A stretch of DNA of 64,000 nt from an uncultured Vampirovibrio sp. (GCA_910583875.1 CAJTXT010000003.1:62001-126000); one strand, 5' to 3'; positions 27,529-36,840 are shown, counted from the first letter of the stretch. Notes: a model not told the origin generated them from the letters alone. Numbers and translations: made by a program.

Positions 27529-28629
27529 ATGGAGAAGAAAACAAAAATTTTGAATTATATAAATGTATTTAGAGGTCTTGCCATTCTTTTAATAATAATG
27601 GGGCATGTAATGCAGTTTGGTGAAAATTCAAGTCTTGCTCATATTATAAATTGTGAAATTATCTGTGGTGGTACTGCTTTATTCATATTTATTTCGGGTT
27701 TTTTGTTTCAACATTTATCATATAAATTTGAATATAAAAATTACTTATCTAAAAAATGGACGAATGTAATAATGCCATATCTCTTTACTGCAATCCCAGG
27801 GTTATTATTCTGTTTTATTTGTCCGACTTTGTATAAAAATGCTTTTGACGGCTTAAATATATTTGCTCAAATACCTATATTGCTTTCTATAGGCAGAGTT
27901 CACAACGTACCAACATGGTTTATTCCTATGATAGTAATTTTCTTTGTATTTTCGTGGGTATTGTTAAAGCTAGAAAAGAAAGGTATTTTGTATAAGCTTT
28001 TACCTCTATTGCTATTAATTACTGTTATTCTGCCTCGAGGCTCAGCTGAATATCAAGATACTATAGGTTTAAGTTATTTAGCAAAATATTGGATTTTTGC
28101 AAAATATATTTTATTGGGATTTGTTCATTTCGCTTCATTATATGTGCTTGGAATGTATTGTTCTGCTAATAAACATATAATAGATAAATTCTATGATAAA
28201 AGGCTTATCTTGTGGATTTTAATGTTAGGAGTTAGTACCTTAGATATTTATCTGCAATATAAATATCAATACTCAAATTATACTGTTTCTAAAACTTTCT
28301 TGACGCTTTTAGTTTTAGGTTATTTAAAACATTATGATGATTTTATTTTGTCGCATAAGAAAACTAATGCTGTTTTAGATTTTATTGCAAAATACAGTTT
28401 TGGAATTTTCTTTGTACACTGGTACTGGTTATTTATATATGATCAAATTTTTCACATACAAGGTGTAATCCCATTAGAAGATGTTGCTAATATTTTCTTT
28501 GTATTGGGGCTTGTATTTGTCAGATTTATTGCAGTAGCATTATTATCAATATTCTCTTTATTTATTGTAAAAGCTGTATTATTGAAACTAAATAAAGAAA
28601 TTAATACAAGAAAATTTATCGGTATTTAA
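27529..28629 (+). CDS. Acyltransferase family 3 membrane protein
   Basis: 366 residues, about ten transmembrane helices. The N-terminal YINVFRGLAILLIIMGHVMQFG carries the conserved Arg and His of the acyltransferase-3 family, followed by GGTALFIFISGFLF. These enzymes O-acylate extracytoplasmic sugars. It starts 8 nt after the GH13 gene and is followed by the DegT-like gene after 3 nt, supporting a shared role in a surface or periplasmic glycan. Confidence 0.8.
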   Translation: MEKKTKILNYINVFRGLAILLIIMGHVMQFGENSSLAHIINCEIICGGTALFIFISGFLFQHLSYKFEYKNYLSKKWTNVIMPYLFTAIPGLLFCFICPTLYKNAFDGLNIFAQIPILLSIGRVHNVPTWFIPMIVIFFVFSWVLLKLEKKGILYKLLPLLLLITVILPRGSAEYQDTIGLSYLAKYWIFAKYILLGFVHFASLYVLGMYCSANKHIIDKFYDKRLILWILMLGVSTLDIYLQYKYQYSNYTVSKTFLTLLVLGYLKHYDDFILSHKKTNAVLDFIAKYSFGIFFVHWYWLFIYDQIFHIQGVIPLEDVANIFFVLGLVFVRFIAVALLSIFSLFIVKAVLLKLNKEINTRKFIGI

Positions 28630-28632
28630 CAA

Positions 28633-29364
28633 ATGCAAATAATAGAACACTTTAATTATGGAAGAGAATGCCTTCTTTTTATTATAAAAAAACTAAATAT
28701 AAAAGAAATCTATCTGCCGTTTTATACTTGTCCTGTTGTTTGGCAGACAGTAAAAAAAGCAAAATGCAAAATTAAATTTTATCATATAGATAAAGATTTT
28801 ATGCCCATTTGTGACTTTCCATCTTCTTCTTTTATTATTTATACAAACTATTTTGGAATAAATTCGAAAAATGTTGAAATCTTAGCCTCTAAATATCAAA
28901 ACATAATTGTTGATAATGCGCAGGCATGTTATATGCCTTTAAAGTATGGAATTGCAGGGTTTAACTCTCCAAGAAAGTTTTTTGATATAACTAATTCCGC
29001 TATTTTAAATATAGGCTCTATTCAATATGGCAAAATGATGATTTCAAAAGATGAAATGACAGAAACTAAACAAAAACGTATAGAGAATTTTAATTATATT
29101 CATTCAAAACTTAAAAATTCTAATGAATTAACTTTAGCGTTGACTCCAAATGATGTGCCAATGATTTATCCATATTTTAATCAAAATAAAGAGATAACTA
29201 AAAATTTAAAAAGAAATCATATTGAAATAGATAGATTTTGGAATCCGTTGCCTATAAATACTCAAGAAGGTCTTTTTCAGCGTTATATTATTCCAATACC
29301 AGTTTCTCAATCTACAAACAAAGATGAAATTTTTAAGATACTTAATATAATTTTCTCTTCTTAA
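28633..29364 (+). CDS. Shortened DegT/DnrJ-type PLP aminotransferase-like protein
   Basis: 243 residues, against ~350-400 for normal sugar aminotransferases. NYGRECLLFIIKKLNIKEIYLPFYTCPVV, FIIYTNYFGI and VDNAQACY match the PLP-fold N-terminal half. FNSPRKFFDITNSAIL stands where intact relatives have the PLP-lysine loop, keeping the Lys but losing the Gly-rich follow-up. The small-domain part after it is short. It may be a reduced, possibly non-catalytic family member. Last gene of the GH13 operon. Confidence 0.5.
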   Translation: MQIIEHFNYGRECLLFIIKKLNIKEIYLPFYTCPVVWQTVKKAKCKIKFYHIDKDFMPICDFPSSSFIIYTNYFGINSKNVEILASKYQNIIVDNAQACYMPLKYGIAGFNSPRKFFDITNSAILNIGSIQYGKMMISKDEMTETKQKRIENFNYIHSKLKNSNELTLALTPNDVPMIYPYFNQNKEITKNLKRNHIEIDRFWNPLPINTQEGLFQRYIIPIPVSQSTNKDEIFKILNIIFSS

Positions 29365-29417
29365 TTTAGCAAAAAATAATATGTTTTTGTTTTATAGCTA
29401 AAAAAGGAAGGTTAGTA

Positions 29418-29768
29418 ATGCAAATATCAAATATCTCATCAAATAAAGTAAATTTTAAAAGTTTAAGTACCCATCGTAGTTTTTATGATAAAGCCGCTAT
29501 TCTTAGTCAGAATAAAGCAACGAAAGATGTTTATGAAAAAGCATATAAACACTTAGATGAAGTTTCTGGAAAAAAGAATTTAGAAATACGTGAACTCGGA
29601 GATTGGGGCGGAGTTGTAGTTGAAACTGATGAACAAGATAACATTGTTCGATATGTTGCTAAAAACTTTCAAAATGTAATTCAATGCATGAAAGATGCAG
29701 CATTAATCTTAGAAAAAGAAAATGCACCTCAAAAACCAATAAGAAAGCGTTTTCAAGGTAATATTTAA
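29418..29768 (+). CDS. Small FK-leader protein
   Basis: 116 residues, preceded by AAAGGAAGG. It opens MQISNISSNKVNFKSLSTHR, the same leader type as the proteins at 23319 and 59841. The rest is helix-strand mixed: ATKDVYEKAYKHLDEVSG, then two strands (LGDWGGVVVETDEQDNIVRYV) and a helix, with a basic tail. No domain recognised. Confidence 0.5.
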   Translation: MQISNISSNKVNFKSLSTHRSFYDKAAILSQNKATKDVYEKAYKHLDEVSGKKNLEIRELGDWGGVVVETDEQDNIVRYVAKNFQNVIQCMKDAALILEKENAPQKPIRKRFQGNI

Positions 29769-29777
29769 TAATATATT

Positions 29778-30215
29778 TCAAGATAAAAAGATTATTAATA
29801 TTTTGGATGATTTTTTCAATAAATGAAACTTTATGCCCAAAATAGTAATAACTTTAAATCTTTGTCCTTCAATATATTCATTTTTTATTGAAAATAGTTT
29901 TTCTTTTAATGAATATTGGGGCTTTTTTTGTATATAATCTGCCTGTTCTAAAAAATATTTATAATCATCATCTGAAAGATAACTTTTTACTATTTGTATA
30001 TATTCAGGGATATAATCATCTGAAATTTGTTTAAAATGTTAAATAAATCTGCTGATTTTATATTTATTGAATAGTAAATTTAGTTCGGGTAGAAGATTTT
30101 TTTCTCTTAGGAATTCCTCTTCGAGTTTTAGGTTATTAAAAATATCAAATCCTGTTTTGGATTTATAATTAGTGACTGATGACGGATTTTTTCTGTACCA
30201 ATTGTAAAGTAACAC
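29778..30215 (-). pseudogene. Glycosyltransferase remnant (5'-truncated, in-frame stop)
   Basis: On the minus strand a single frame reads LYNWYRKNPSSVTNYKSKTG...NKYKISRFI, then a TAA (30041-30039), then continues in the same frame HFKQISDDYIPEYIQ...FSIKNEYIEGQRFKVITILGIKF to the TGA at 29778. The end is typical of capsule-type glycosyltransferases, and YRKNPSSVT matches the post-catalytic region of GT2 enzymes. The N-terminal catalytic half is missing: an in-frame stop and unrelated DNA begin at ~30216. It looks like an old sugar gene cut off where the defence island starts. Confidence 0.65.
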
Positions 30216-30217
30216 TT

Positions 30218-30370
30218 AGTTTGAGAATTTTTAACAGTAAGTTTGAGAATTATACTACCAAACAAATAAAATTTTATTAATAATTAACACATTCATAAAT
30301 CTCCACATACTTTAAGGATGTAAATTGACATCAAGATTGAGAAAAATTGACAGAGAAGTTTGAGAAATTT
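30218..30370. repeat. Short TTTGAGAA-type repeats upstream of the Argonaute gene
   Basis: AGTTTGAGAATT occurs at ~30218 and ~30240, and related GATTGAGAAAAATTG and AGTTTGAGAAATT near 30,331-30,368, with GACA words between. They could be operator repeats or the ends of a lost mobile element. No transposase is nearby. Confidence 0.4.
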
Positions 30371-30434
30371 TCTTAATTATCAGACACTTAGGCATTTTTA
30401 TGCTAATATTATCTTCATAAGGAGTGATTAGGTA

Positions 30435-33400
30435 GTGCGTGAAAAAGATCAAACGGCATTCATTAGGAATTTTCTTGTTAGCAATGATATAGACTTTTTT
30501 CTTGGCTCAGGTGCATCTTTATTAGCAGGTATTCCAAGTGGGCAAAATTTAGTATGGGAATTTAAAAAAGAAATATATTGTACAGAAAATGGTGTATCGA
30601 AAGAACTATTTAAAGATTTGCAATCAGAACGTAACCGTGCTAAATTGCAAGAATATTTTGACGGACAAGATGGATTTCCACAAAGAGGTTCTAACGAAGA
30701 ATATTCTTTTTATTTTGAGAAATGTTATGACAATATATCTGCACGACAAGCTTTTATTCAACAAAGAGTTGCAAATATATTACCAACAAGAGGTCATTTA
30801 TGTCTTGCAAATTTAATTCTCAATAACAAAGTTAAAAATGTATGGACAACAAATTTTGATGAATTAATTGAGGTAGGAATCAAAACAATTAGTCCGGAAT
30901 ATGCATTTAATACATTATCATCAGTACAAAAAGATAGTATAAGCAAAATCGCAAATAATACTTTTGCAAATGTAATTAAGCTTCATGGCGATTATAGATA
31001 CGATTCCATTCAAAATACAACTCAAGAATTACAAAATCTGGAAAATCAATTATCAAAATTATTTTATCAACAGCTTATAAATAGAGGTATTGTCGTTATT
31101 GGTTATGCTGGTAATGATGAATCTATAATGAAAGTTCTTGAAGAGAATATTAACAATAAAGATTTTTTGAGTAAAGGAATATATTGGTGTAAACCGAAAA
31201 ATACAAATTTATCGCAACGAGCTTATGAGTTTATGGAAAAAGCATGTCAAAAAAATGAACTTTCTTGCGTTATTGATATTGATGGGTTTGATGAATTATT
31301 GAACTTGATTTATACCAATGGAGAGTATAAAAATTCGGTAATAGATGAAAGATGGAAAGATTTTGATAACCGTAAAAAAGAAGTTAATTTTTCATCTGAT
31401 AAAGTTTCTCAAACTTTGTTAAAAACAAATACTTTTATTTCAAAAGAGCTTCCAAAATGCAATATTTTTGACACTGATATAGCCAAGTGGAAAGATTTAA
31501 GAGAAATTATAGGTAGTAGCGGAATAATTGCTGGGTTATACAACGGCAAAATTTATTCTTTTTGTAATACAGAAAAATTAAATGAAATTTTCAAAACACA
31601 TATTAAGTCTGAAATAAATACAGAATTTCCAACTGTTAAAGAATTAAATAAAACAAATTTCGTATATATAGGTTTGCTTTATGAATTAATAAAAACATCA
31701 TTGCTTAAACAAACTAATATTACAGAATGTGGAAGAAACAAATATTATTTTGTAAATTCAGAAGAAATTTATCAATCAAAAAGTCGTTTTAATTATAAAA
31801 AATATTCTGCATTTGAAGTTCAATTATCTTTTTATGACGAAAAATTTTATTTATCATTAATTCCAACTATACATTTAACAAATAATAGAGGGGAGCCTGT
31901 TGATAGGTTATACAAACAAATTGAAATTAATTCCATAATGTCTAATATTCATAATGCTGAGTACGATAACCTGCTTAAAATTTTGAATAAGGAGTTATAT
32001 ATTATAGGTGGCAAAGAATTAAATTTTTCAGTAGATACATTTCAACTAAAATTTAATCATATATGCATGTCATACAAATTGTCTACAGATGTAAATTATC
32101 CTCAAGTTTCTGCATTTAAGTATGATGAACCGTTTATGTTATTTGACGTAAATAATAATCAGCATAAAAGTATTAATCAATTAAAAGGTTTGCAAAGGTT
32201 TGCTCCAATTGATTATTCTTTTGAAGCTTCAACAAAACCTCCTATTAGAATTGCAATTTTGTCACCAGTACAACAAGTAGATAATATAATTGGTCATCTT
32301 AATGCTTTAAATAACAAATATACTCCTAATAATCGATATGAAATGTTTATGCCAAATTATGAAGGATTTCATGAAACGTACAAAAGAGGATTATATATCC
32401 CAGATAAAAACAATAATCAAATATGCAGGACATATGATGAAATTAAAACCCAAAATTCAAATACTGATAGTTTTCTAGATAATATAAAATCTCATATTGA
32501 TTATTTTCAAACTCAAACTGCCGATTTTGATGTTTTAGTTATTTATATACCTAAATCTTTCGAAAAATTCAGAGAAGACCATTCTTATGATCCAGATTTT
32601 AATTTGCATGATGCTATAAAGTTATATGGTACAAATAAAGGAGTTAAAATCCAATTTATAGAAGAACGTTCTTTGAGAGCCTATGATAAATGTAAAGTTA
32701 TGTGGGCTTTATCTACAAGTTTATATGCGAAAGCATCAGGAGTATTATGGCATCCTGTAGTTTTAGATGATGAAACCGCATTTGTAGGTATTAGTTATGC
32801 AAAATCAAATACCAAAGGAATCTGTATAGGTTGTAGCCAATTATTTGATTCTACAGGAACTGGAATTCGTTTAATTTTAAAAAAACTTGATGACCCTCAA
32901 TTTATTGGTAAAAACCCTTATATGAAACGAGATGAAGCTCGTACTACAATAAGTAAATTAAGAGAAGAATATTATAAATGCGATCCTGTTGGTAAATTAA
33001 GAAGGATTGTTATTCATAAAACTACTCCATTCACGTCGCAGGAAATTGCAGGTTTTACTGAAGCATTAGAAGGAATTGAAGATATTGAGTTGTTGCAAAT
33101 TCAAGGATTCTCACCCTATAGAGCGATAAAAATGATTAAGGAACAAAATAAATTTAAACCTTATAATTTTCCAATTGAACGTGGCACAACAATGAAATTA
33201 TCTGATGATAGTTTTTTACTGTGGACGCATGGTTGCGTCATAGGCAATGACTTAGGTAATGGTAAATATAATTATTATAAAGGCGGAAGAGGAATTCCTA
33301 TACCTGTTTTAGTAAAAAGGTTTTATGGAAAAGCATCTGGTGATACTCTTGTAAAAGAGATATTAATGCTTACAAAAATGAACTGGAATAGTGGAGATAA

Positions 33401-33512
33401 TTTATATAAGAATATGCCAGTGACTCTTGATTTTGCAAAGACGCTTTCTAGAATGTCAAAACAACAAGAAGCTTTATATAATAAGTCTTATGACTTCAGA
33501 TACTTTATGTAA
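30435..33512 (+). CDS. Single-chain SIR2-APAZ-short prokaryotic Argonaute
   Basis: 1025 residues. Residues ~8-290 are a SIR2 domain: GSGAS at 24-28, TTNFD at 138-142, KLHGD at 182-186 (catalytic His184) and GYAGND at 223-228. Residues ~330-590 resemble the APAZ region (AFEVQLSFYDEKFYLSLIPTI, LKGLQRFAPIDYSFE). Residues ~600-1025 are MID-PIWI: VKIQFIEERSLR, KCKVMWALSTSLYAKASGV, FVGISYA, IHKTTPFTSQE, LWTHG, then TLDFAKTLSRM. The first PIWI catalytic Asp is Ser787 (VGISY), so the slicer is inactive, as in short pAgos. In SIR2-APAZ/pAgo systems, guide-directed recognition of invader nucleic acid triggers NAD depletion. Here all parts are fused. GTG start with AAGGAG 10 nt upstream. DpnII genes follow 62 nt later. 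Confidence 0.9.
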   Translation: MREKDQTAFIRNFLVSNDIDFFLGSGASLLAGIPSGQNLVWEFKKEIYCTENGVSKELFKDLQSERNRAKLQEYFDGQDGFPQRGSNEEYSFYFEKCYDNISARQAFIQQRVANILPTRGHLCLANLILNNKVKNVWTTNFDELIEVGIKTISPEYAFNTLSSVQKDSISKIANNTFANVIKLHGDYRYDSIQNTTQELQNLENQLSKLFYQQLINRGIVVIGYAGNDESIMKVLEENINNKDFLSKGIYWCKPKNTNLSQRAYEFMEKACQKNELSCVIDIDGFDELLNLIYTNGEYKNSVIDERWKDFDNRKKEVNFSSDKVSQTLLKTNTFISKELPKCNIFDTDIAKWKDLREIIGSSGIIAGLYNGKIYSFCNTEKLNEIFKTHIKSEINTEFPTVKELNKTNFVYIGLLYELIKTSLLKQTNITECGRNKYYFVNSEEIYQSKSRFNYKKYSAFEVQLSFYDEKFYLSLIPTIHLTNNRGEPVDRLYKQIEINSIMSNIHNAEYDNLLKILNKELYIIGGKELNFSVDTFQLKFNHICMSYKLSTDVNYPQVSAFKYDEPFMLFDVNNNQHKSINQLKGLQRFAPIDYSFEASTKPPIRIAILSPVQQVDNIIGHLNALNNKYTPNNRYEMFMPNYEGFHETYKRGLYIPDKNNNQICRTYDEIKTQNSNTDSFLDNIKSHIDYFQTQTADFDVLVIYIPKSFEKFREDHSYDPDFNLHDAIKLYGTNKGVKIQFIEERSLRAYDKCKVMWALSTSLYAKASGVLWHPVVLDDETAFVGISYAKSNTKGICIGCSQLFDSTGTGIRLILKKLDDPQFIGKNPYMKRDEARTTISKLREEYYKCDPVGKLRRIVIHKTTPFTSQEIAGFTEALEGIEDIELLQIQGFSPYRAIKMIKEQNKFKPYNFPIERGTTMKLSDDSFLLWTHGCVIGNDLGNGKYNYYKGGRGIPIPVLVKRFYGKASGDTLVKEILMLTKMNWNSGDNLYKNMPVTLDFAKTLSRMSKQQEALYNKSYDFRYFM

Positions 33513-33539
33513 GACAGTATTTTAACCGAATTATATACC

Positions 33540-33568
33540 ATGACGAACTCCCATGTTTATACTATAAT
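33540..33568 (+). promoter_or_regulatory. Promoter of the DpnII-type operon (leaderless type)
   Basis: ATGACG (33540-33545), a 17-nt spacer, TATAAT (33563-33568), six nucleotides, ATG at 33575. The restriction operon can thus be transcribed separately from the Argonaute gene. Confidence 0.55.
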
Positions 33569-33574
33569 TAACCC

Positions 33575-34378
33575 ATGCAAAAGTTTTATGAAAAAGACGA
33601 TATAACTTTATTTCAGGGTGATTGTATTGAAATTTTAAACAGAGCAACTCCTGAATCAATTGACATGATTTTTGCAGACCCGCCATATATGCTTTCTAAT
33701 GGTGGAATAACCTGTCAGTCCGGCAAGGTAGTTTCTGTCAACAAAGGTAAATGGGATAAAAGCAAAGGCTTAGATGAAGATTTTGAATTTCATCAAAAGT
33801 GGATTAGTGCTTGCAAAAGAGTTTTAAAACCTAACGGTACAATTTGGATATCCGGCACTTACCATTCAATCTATGCTTGTGGTTTTGCTTTACAAAAAGC
33901 TGGTTTTAAAATTCTGAATGACATTTGTTGGTTTAAACCAAATGCTTCTCCAAATATGAGTTGCAGGTATTTTACGGCAAGTCATGAAACTTTATTATGG
34001 GCAAGAAAAGACCCAAAAGGCAAGCATACGTTCAATTATGAAACAATGAAAAATGGTGAATGGGGTGATGACATTCTTAAAAAGCCAAATAAGCAAATGC
34101 GTTCAGTTTGGCAAATAGATACTCCAAAGCCTTCAGAAAAAGAATTCGGTAAGCATCCGACTCAAAAACCTTTAGAATTGTTAAGACGCATAATTCTTGC
34201 ATCAACTAATAAAGGCGATTTAATACTTGACCCATTCACAGGGAGCTCAACTACTGGTATAATGGCATTAGAGTTAGGCAGGAAATTTATTGGAATGGAC
34301 TTAGAAAAAGAATACTTAGACCTTTCTGTTAAAAGGTTTGAGCAAGTATTTTCAAAGAAAGATAAAGCATGGCAGTAG
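33575..34378 (+). CDS. dpnA: DNA adenine methyltransferase, DpnA-like (beta class)
   Basis: 267 residues. Beta-class order: catalytic DPPY in MIFADPPYMLSNGG near 35, target-recognition region in the middle, SAM motif LDPFTGSSTTGIMALELGRKFIGMD near 220. WFKPNASPNMSCRYFTASHETLLWARK is typical of the DpnA/HinfI-like group. In DpnII systems this second methylase modifies GATC including in single-stranded DNA, protecting incoming strands. It overlaps the next methylase by 10 nt. Probably no leader on the mRNA. Confidence 0.88.
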   Translation: MQKFYEKDDITLFQGDCIEILNRATPESIDMIFADPPYMLSNGGITCQSGKVVSVNKGKWDKSKGLDEDFEFHQKWISACKRVLKPNGTIWISGTYHSIYACGFALQKAGFKILNDICWFKPNASPNMSCRYFTASHETLLWARKDPKGKHTFNYETMKNGEWGDDILKKPNKQMRSVWQIDTPKPSEKEFGKHPTQKPLELLRRIILASTNKGDLILDPFTGSSTTGIMALELGRKFIGMDLEKEYLDLSVKRFEQVFSKKDKAWQ

Positions 34379-35211
34379 TTCTGGAAAAATTAAAAGAGGA
34401 AACATATCCGATTGTGAAATGGGTTGGCGGTAAACGTCAGCTTATGTTTGAATTGCTTAAAAACATGCCAAAATCATACAACCGTTATTTTGAGCCTTTT
34501 ATTGGCGGTGGAGCTTTATTTTTTGAATTACAACCGGAACAGGCTTATATTTCTGATATGAATGAAGAGTTGATTAACCTTTATTCTGTTGTTCGAAATA
34601 ATGTTTATGAACTTATTGAAGATTTGAGCAAGCACGAAGTTTCAAAAGAATATTTCTTAGAAATTCGAAATATTGATAGAACCGAAAGATATGTAGAATT
34701 GTCAGATGTAGAAAGAGCAAGTCGTTTTATTTACTTGAATAGAACCTGTTTTAACGGAATGTATAGAGTAAATTCGCAGGGGCAGTTTAATGTTCCGTTT
34801 GGACATTATAAAAACCCACGAATTATTGATGAAAGCAACCTTTTGAATTGTTCAGAACTATTCAAAAAGACTGAAATCAAATGTGCGGACTTCTCAGAAA
34901 TTTTAACTAAGGTTAAAAAGGGCGATTTTGTTTATTTTGACCCACCTTATGTGCCGTTAAACGAAACTTCAAGTTTTACTTCATATACAAAAGATGGGTT
35001 TGATATTGATATGCAATTCAAACTACGTGATGTTTGTGATGAATTGAATTCAAAGGGTGTTAAATTTATGCTTTCAAATTCAGATACAAAATTGGTAAAT
35101 GAATTATATGCAAATTATGAAATTAAAAAAGTTTTTGCTTCTCGCCAAATCAATGCGAATGCTGACGGTCGAGGCAAAATTACAGAAGTTTTAGTGAGGA
35201 ATTATGACTAG
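34369..35211 (+). CDS. dpnM: DNA adenine methylase, DpnM/Dam type (alpha class)
   Basis: 280 residues. KWVGGKRQLMFELLKNMP and YFEPFIGGGALFFEL form the SAM pocket near the N-terminus. FDPPYVPLNETSSFTSYTKDGF near 188 is the catalytic DPPY block, and YLNRTCFNGMYRVNSQGQFNVPFG near 120 is the hallmark of Dam-like enzymes. Makes N6-methyladenine in GATC. It overlaps dpnA (10 nt) and dpnB (8 nt). The order dpnA-dpnM-dpnB differs from dpnM-dpnA-dpnB in Streptococcus pneumoniae, as I recall it. Confidence 0.92.
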   Translation: MAVVLEKLKEETYPIVKWVGGKRQLMFELLKNMPKSYNRYFEPFIGGGALFFELQPEQAYISDMNEELINLYSVVRNNVYELIEDLSKHEVSKEYFLEIRNIDRTERYVELSDVERASRFIYLNRTCFNGMYRVNSQGQFNVPFGHYKNPRIIDESNLLNCSELFKKTEIKCADFSEILTKVKKGDFVYFDPPYVPLNETSSFTSYTKDGFDIDMQFKLRDVCDELNSKGVKFMLSNSDTKLVNELYANYEIKKVFASRQINANADGRGKITEVLVRNYD

Positions 35212-36058
35212 AGATTTTAAAGAGTGGTTATCTACATTTAGACCTTGTATTGCAGATTATTGCTACTATGTAGATTTTGAAAAAGTAAATAATAATGTTG
35301 ATGATATAAAAGTGGAATTAAATATTTTAAATTCGCTAGTTGGCTCAAAAAACATTGAAAAAGATTTTGAAGATATTATTAAAAAGTATCCTGAAACATT
35401 AAAGTGCATTCCTTTACTTTTGGCTGTTCGTTCTAATGAAATTTCAGTTACGGATGCTGATGGTGAATATAATTTCTCTTTTAGAAAACAAAACTACAGC
35501 ATAGATGATTATAAAATGTTTATGAGAAAAACTAAATTGTTTGATTTGCTGGAAAATCATATTGTAAGCAATTTAGTTGATTATGCAACAGGTGTTGAAA
35601 CTGGATTGGATAGTAACGGTCGTAAAAATCGTGGTGGACATTTGATGGAAAATCTTGTTGAAGATTATATTCAAAAAGCCGGATTCGTTAAAGGTCAAAA
35701 CTATTTCAAAGAGATGTATATCCACGAAATTGAACAAAAGTGGGGTGTAAACCTTTCTGCTATTTCTAATCAAGGTAAAATGGAAAAACGTTTTGATTTT
35801 GTAATTAAAACTGATAATCAAATTTATCTAATAGAAACAAATTTCTATTCAAGTGGCGGTTCAAAACTTAATGAAACCGCAAGAAGCTATAAAACCCTAG
35901 CACAAGAAGTTGCAACAATAGATGGTGTAACGTTTATTTGGTTTACTGACGGTTGTGGTTGGAATAGTGCAAGAAACAATCTTGAAGAAACCTTTGATGT
36001 TTTGGATACAATTTATAATATTCAAGATTTAGAAAATGAAATTTTAGGAGAATTGTAA
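35204..36058 (+). CDS. dpnB: Type II restriction endonuclease DpnII (GATC)
   Basis: 284 residues, the R.DpnII length. MTRDFKEWLSTFRPCIADYCYYVDFEKV at the start, LKCIPLLLAVR near 66 and GRKNRGGHLMENLVEDYI near 145 match the DpnII family. A PD-(D/E)xK-like core is visible as RFDFVIKTDNQIYLIETNFY near 190-210 with Asp, Glu and the E-x-N variant. It should cut unmethylated GATC. The gene looks intact, so the host must be methylated. Confidence 0.9.
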   Translation: MTRDFKEWLSTFRPCIADYCYYVDFEKVNNNVDDIKVELNILNSLVGSKNIEKDFEDIIKKYPETLKCIPLLLAVRSNEISVTDADGEYNFSFRKQNYSIDDYKMFMRKTKLFDLLENHIVSNLVDYATGVETGLDSNGRKNRGGHLMENLVEDYIQKAGFVKGQNYFKEMYIHEIEQKWGVNLSAISNQGKMEKRFDFVIKTDNQIYLIETNFYSSGGSKLNETARSYKTLAQEVATIDGVTFIWFTDGCGWNSARNNLEETFDVLDTIYNIQDLENEILGEL

Positions 36059-36060
36059 AT

Positions 36061-36840
36061 TTGATAACAATAACAATAGGAACTTCTTCAATAGATTGGA
36101 CAAAAATCGGGATTGAAATTCTTTGTGTGTTTTTAGGTGCAATATGTGCGTTTAAATATAATATTCGTCTTGAAAAAATTAAACAAAAACAAAATGTTAT
36201 AAAAAAAATTGATGAATTATTTAATTGTCTTGATTGTTTATATAATGATTTAACTGATTTAAAATCAAGCATTGAAAGTAATATCTCAGGATTAAGAATT
36301 AACTGCATCTTAGCTGACATTAATGCTTTTCAAGAAAAAGAGTATTATTTTTTAGCAGGTTATAATCCATATTTAACAAGTTTATTACATAAGCTAATTA
36401 ATTCTTATAATGCTTTCATTAAAACAATTGAAGAATATAATGTATTTATGGAAACTCAGTATAAAAATAAAGTACCATCAGAATCCGACACAGAATTTTT
36501 TACAAATATAAAAAATAACCATTTAGAAGTAATAAAAAATTTAGCAATACCCGTTGTTATTTTACAAAAGAACCTAATAAAATACAAAATAGATGTATTA
36601 GGTATTCACTCCTCAAAGTTTCCTTTAAATTCAATTGAAGATAAATTAAAATTAACCTATCCAGAATATGCTAATGATAAAAGTTATAAGTTATGGAATG
36701 AAGCAATTAATAGTATTAAACATAATTCACCAAATATTTATTGTTGGTTTTGCATCAAGAAAGAACAACTTATAGCTTGTTTTTCTAAATTCATTGCTTG
36801 GTTTCGTAAACCACAAAATTGCTTGAAAAAGAAAAATTAA
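36061..36840 (+). CDS. Membrane-anchored protein, unknown, in the defence island
   Basis: 259 residues starting with TTG, 2 nt after dpnB and with AGGAG inside the dpnB end. A single hydrophobic helix (IGIEILCVFLGAICAFKYNI) is near the N-terminus, then a long helical cytosolic part with coiled-coil character (KIKQKQNVIKKIDELFNCLDCLYNDL) and a second helical segment. The C-terminus is basic with a Trp/Cys patch (NIYCWFCIKKEQLIACF). The layout resembles small anchored proteins found beside defence genes, but I recognise no family. Confidence 0.5.
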   Translation: MITITIGTSSIDWTKIGIEILCVFLGAICAFKYNIRLEKIKQKQNVIKKIDELFNCLDCLYNDLTDLKSSIESNISGLRINCILADINAFQEKEYYFLAGYNPYLTSLLHKLINSYNAFIKTIEEYNVFMETQYKNKVPSESDTEFFTNIKNNHLEVIKNLAIPVVILQKNLIKYKIDVLGIHSSKFPLNSIEDKLKLTYPEYANDKSYKLWNEAINSIKHNSPNIYCWFCIKKEQLIACFSKFIAWFRKPQNCLKKKN

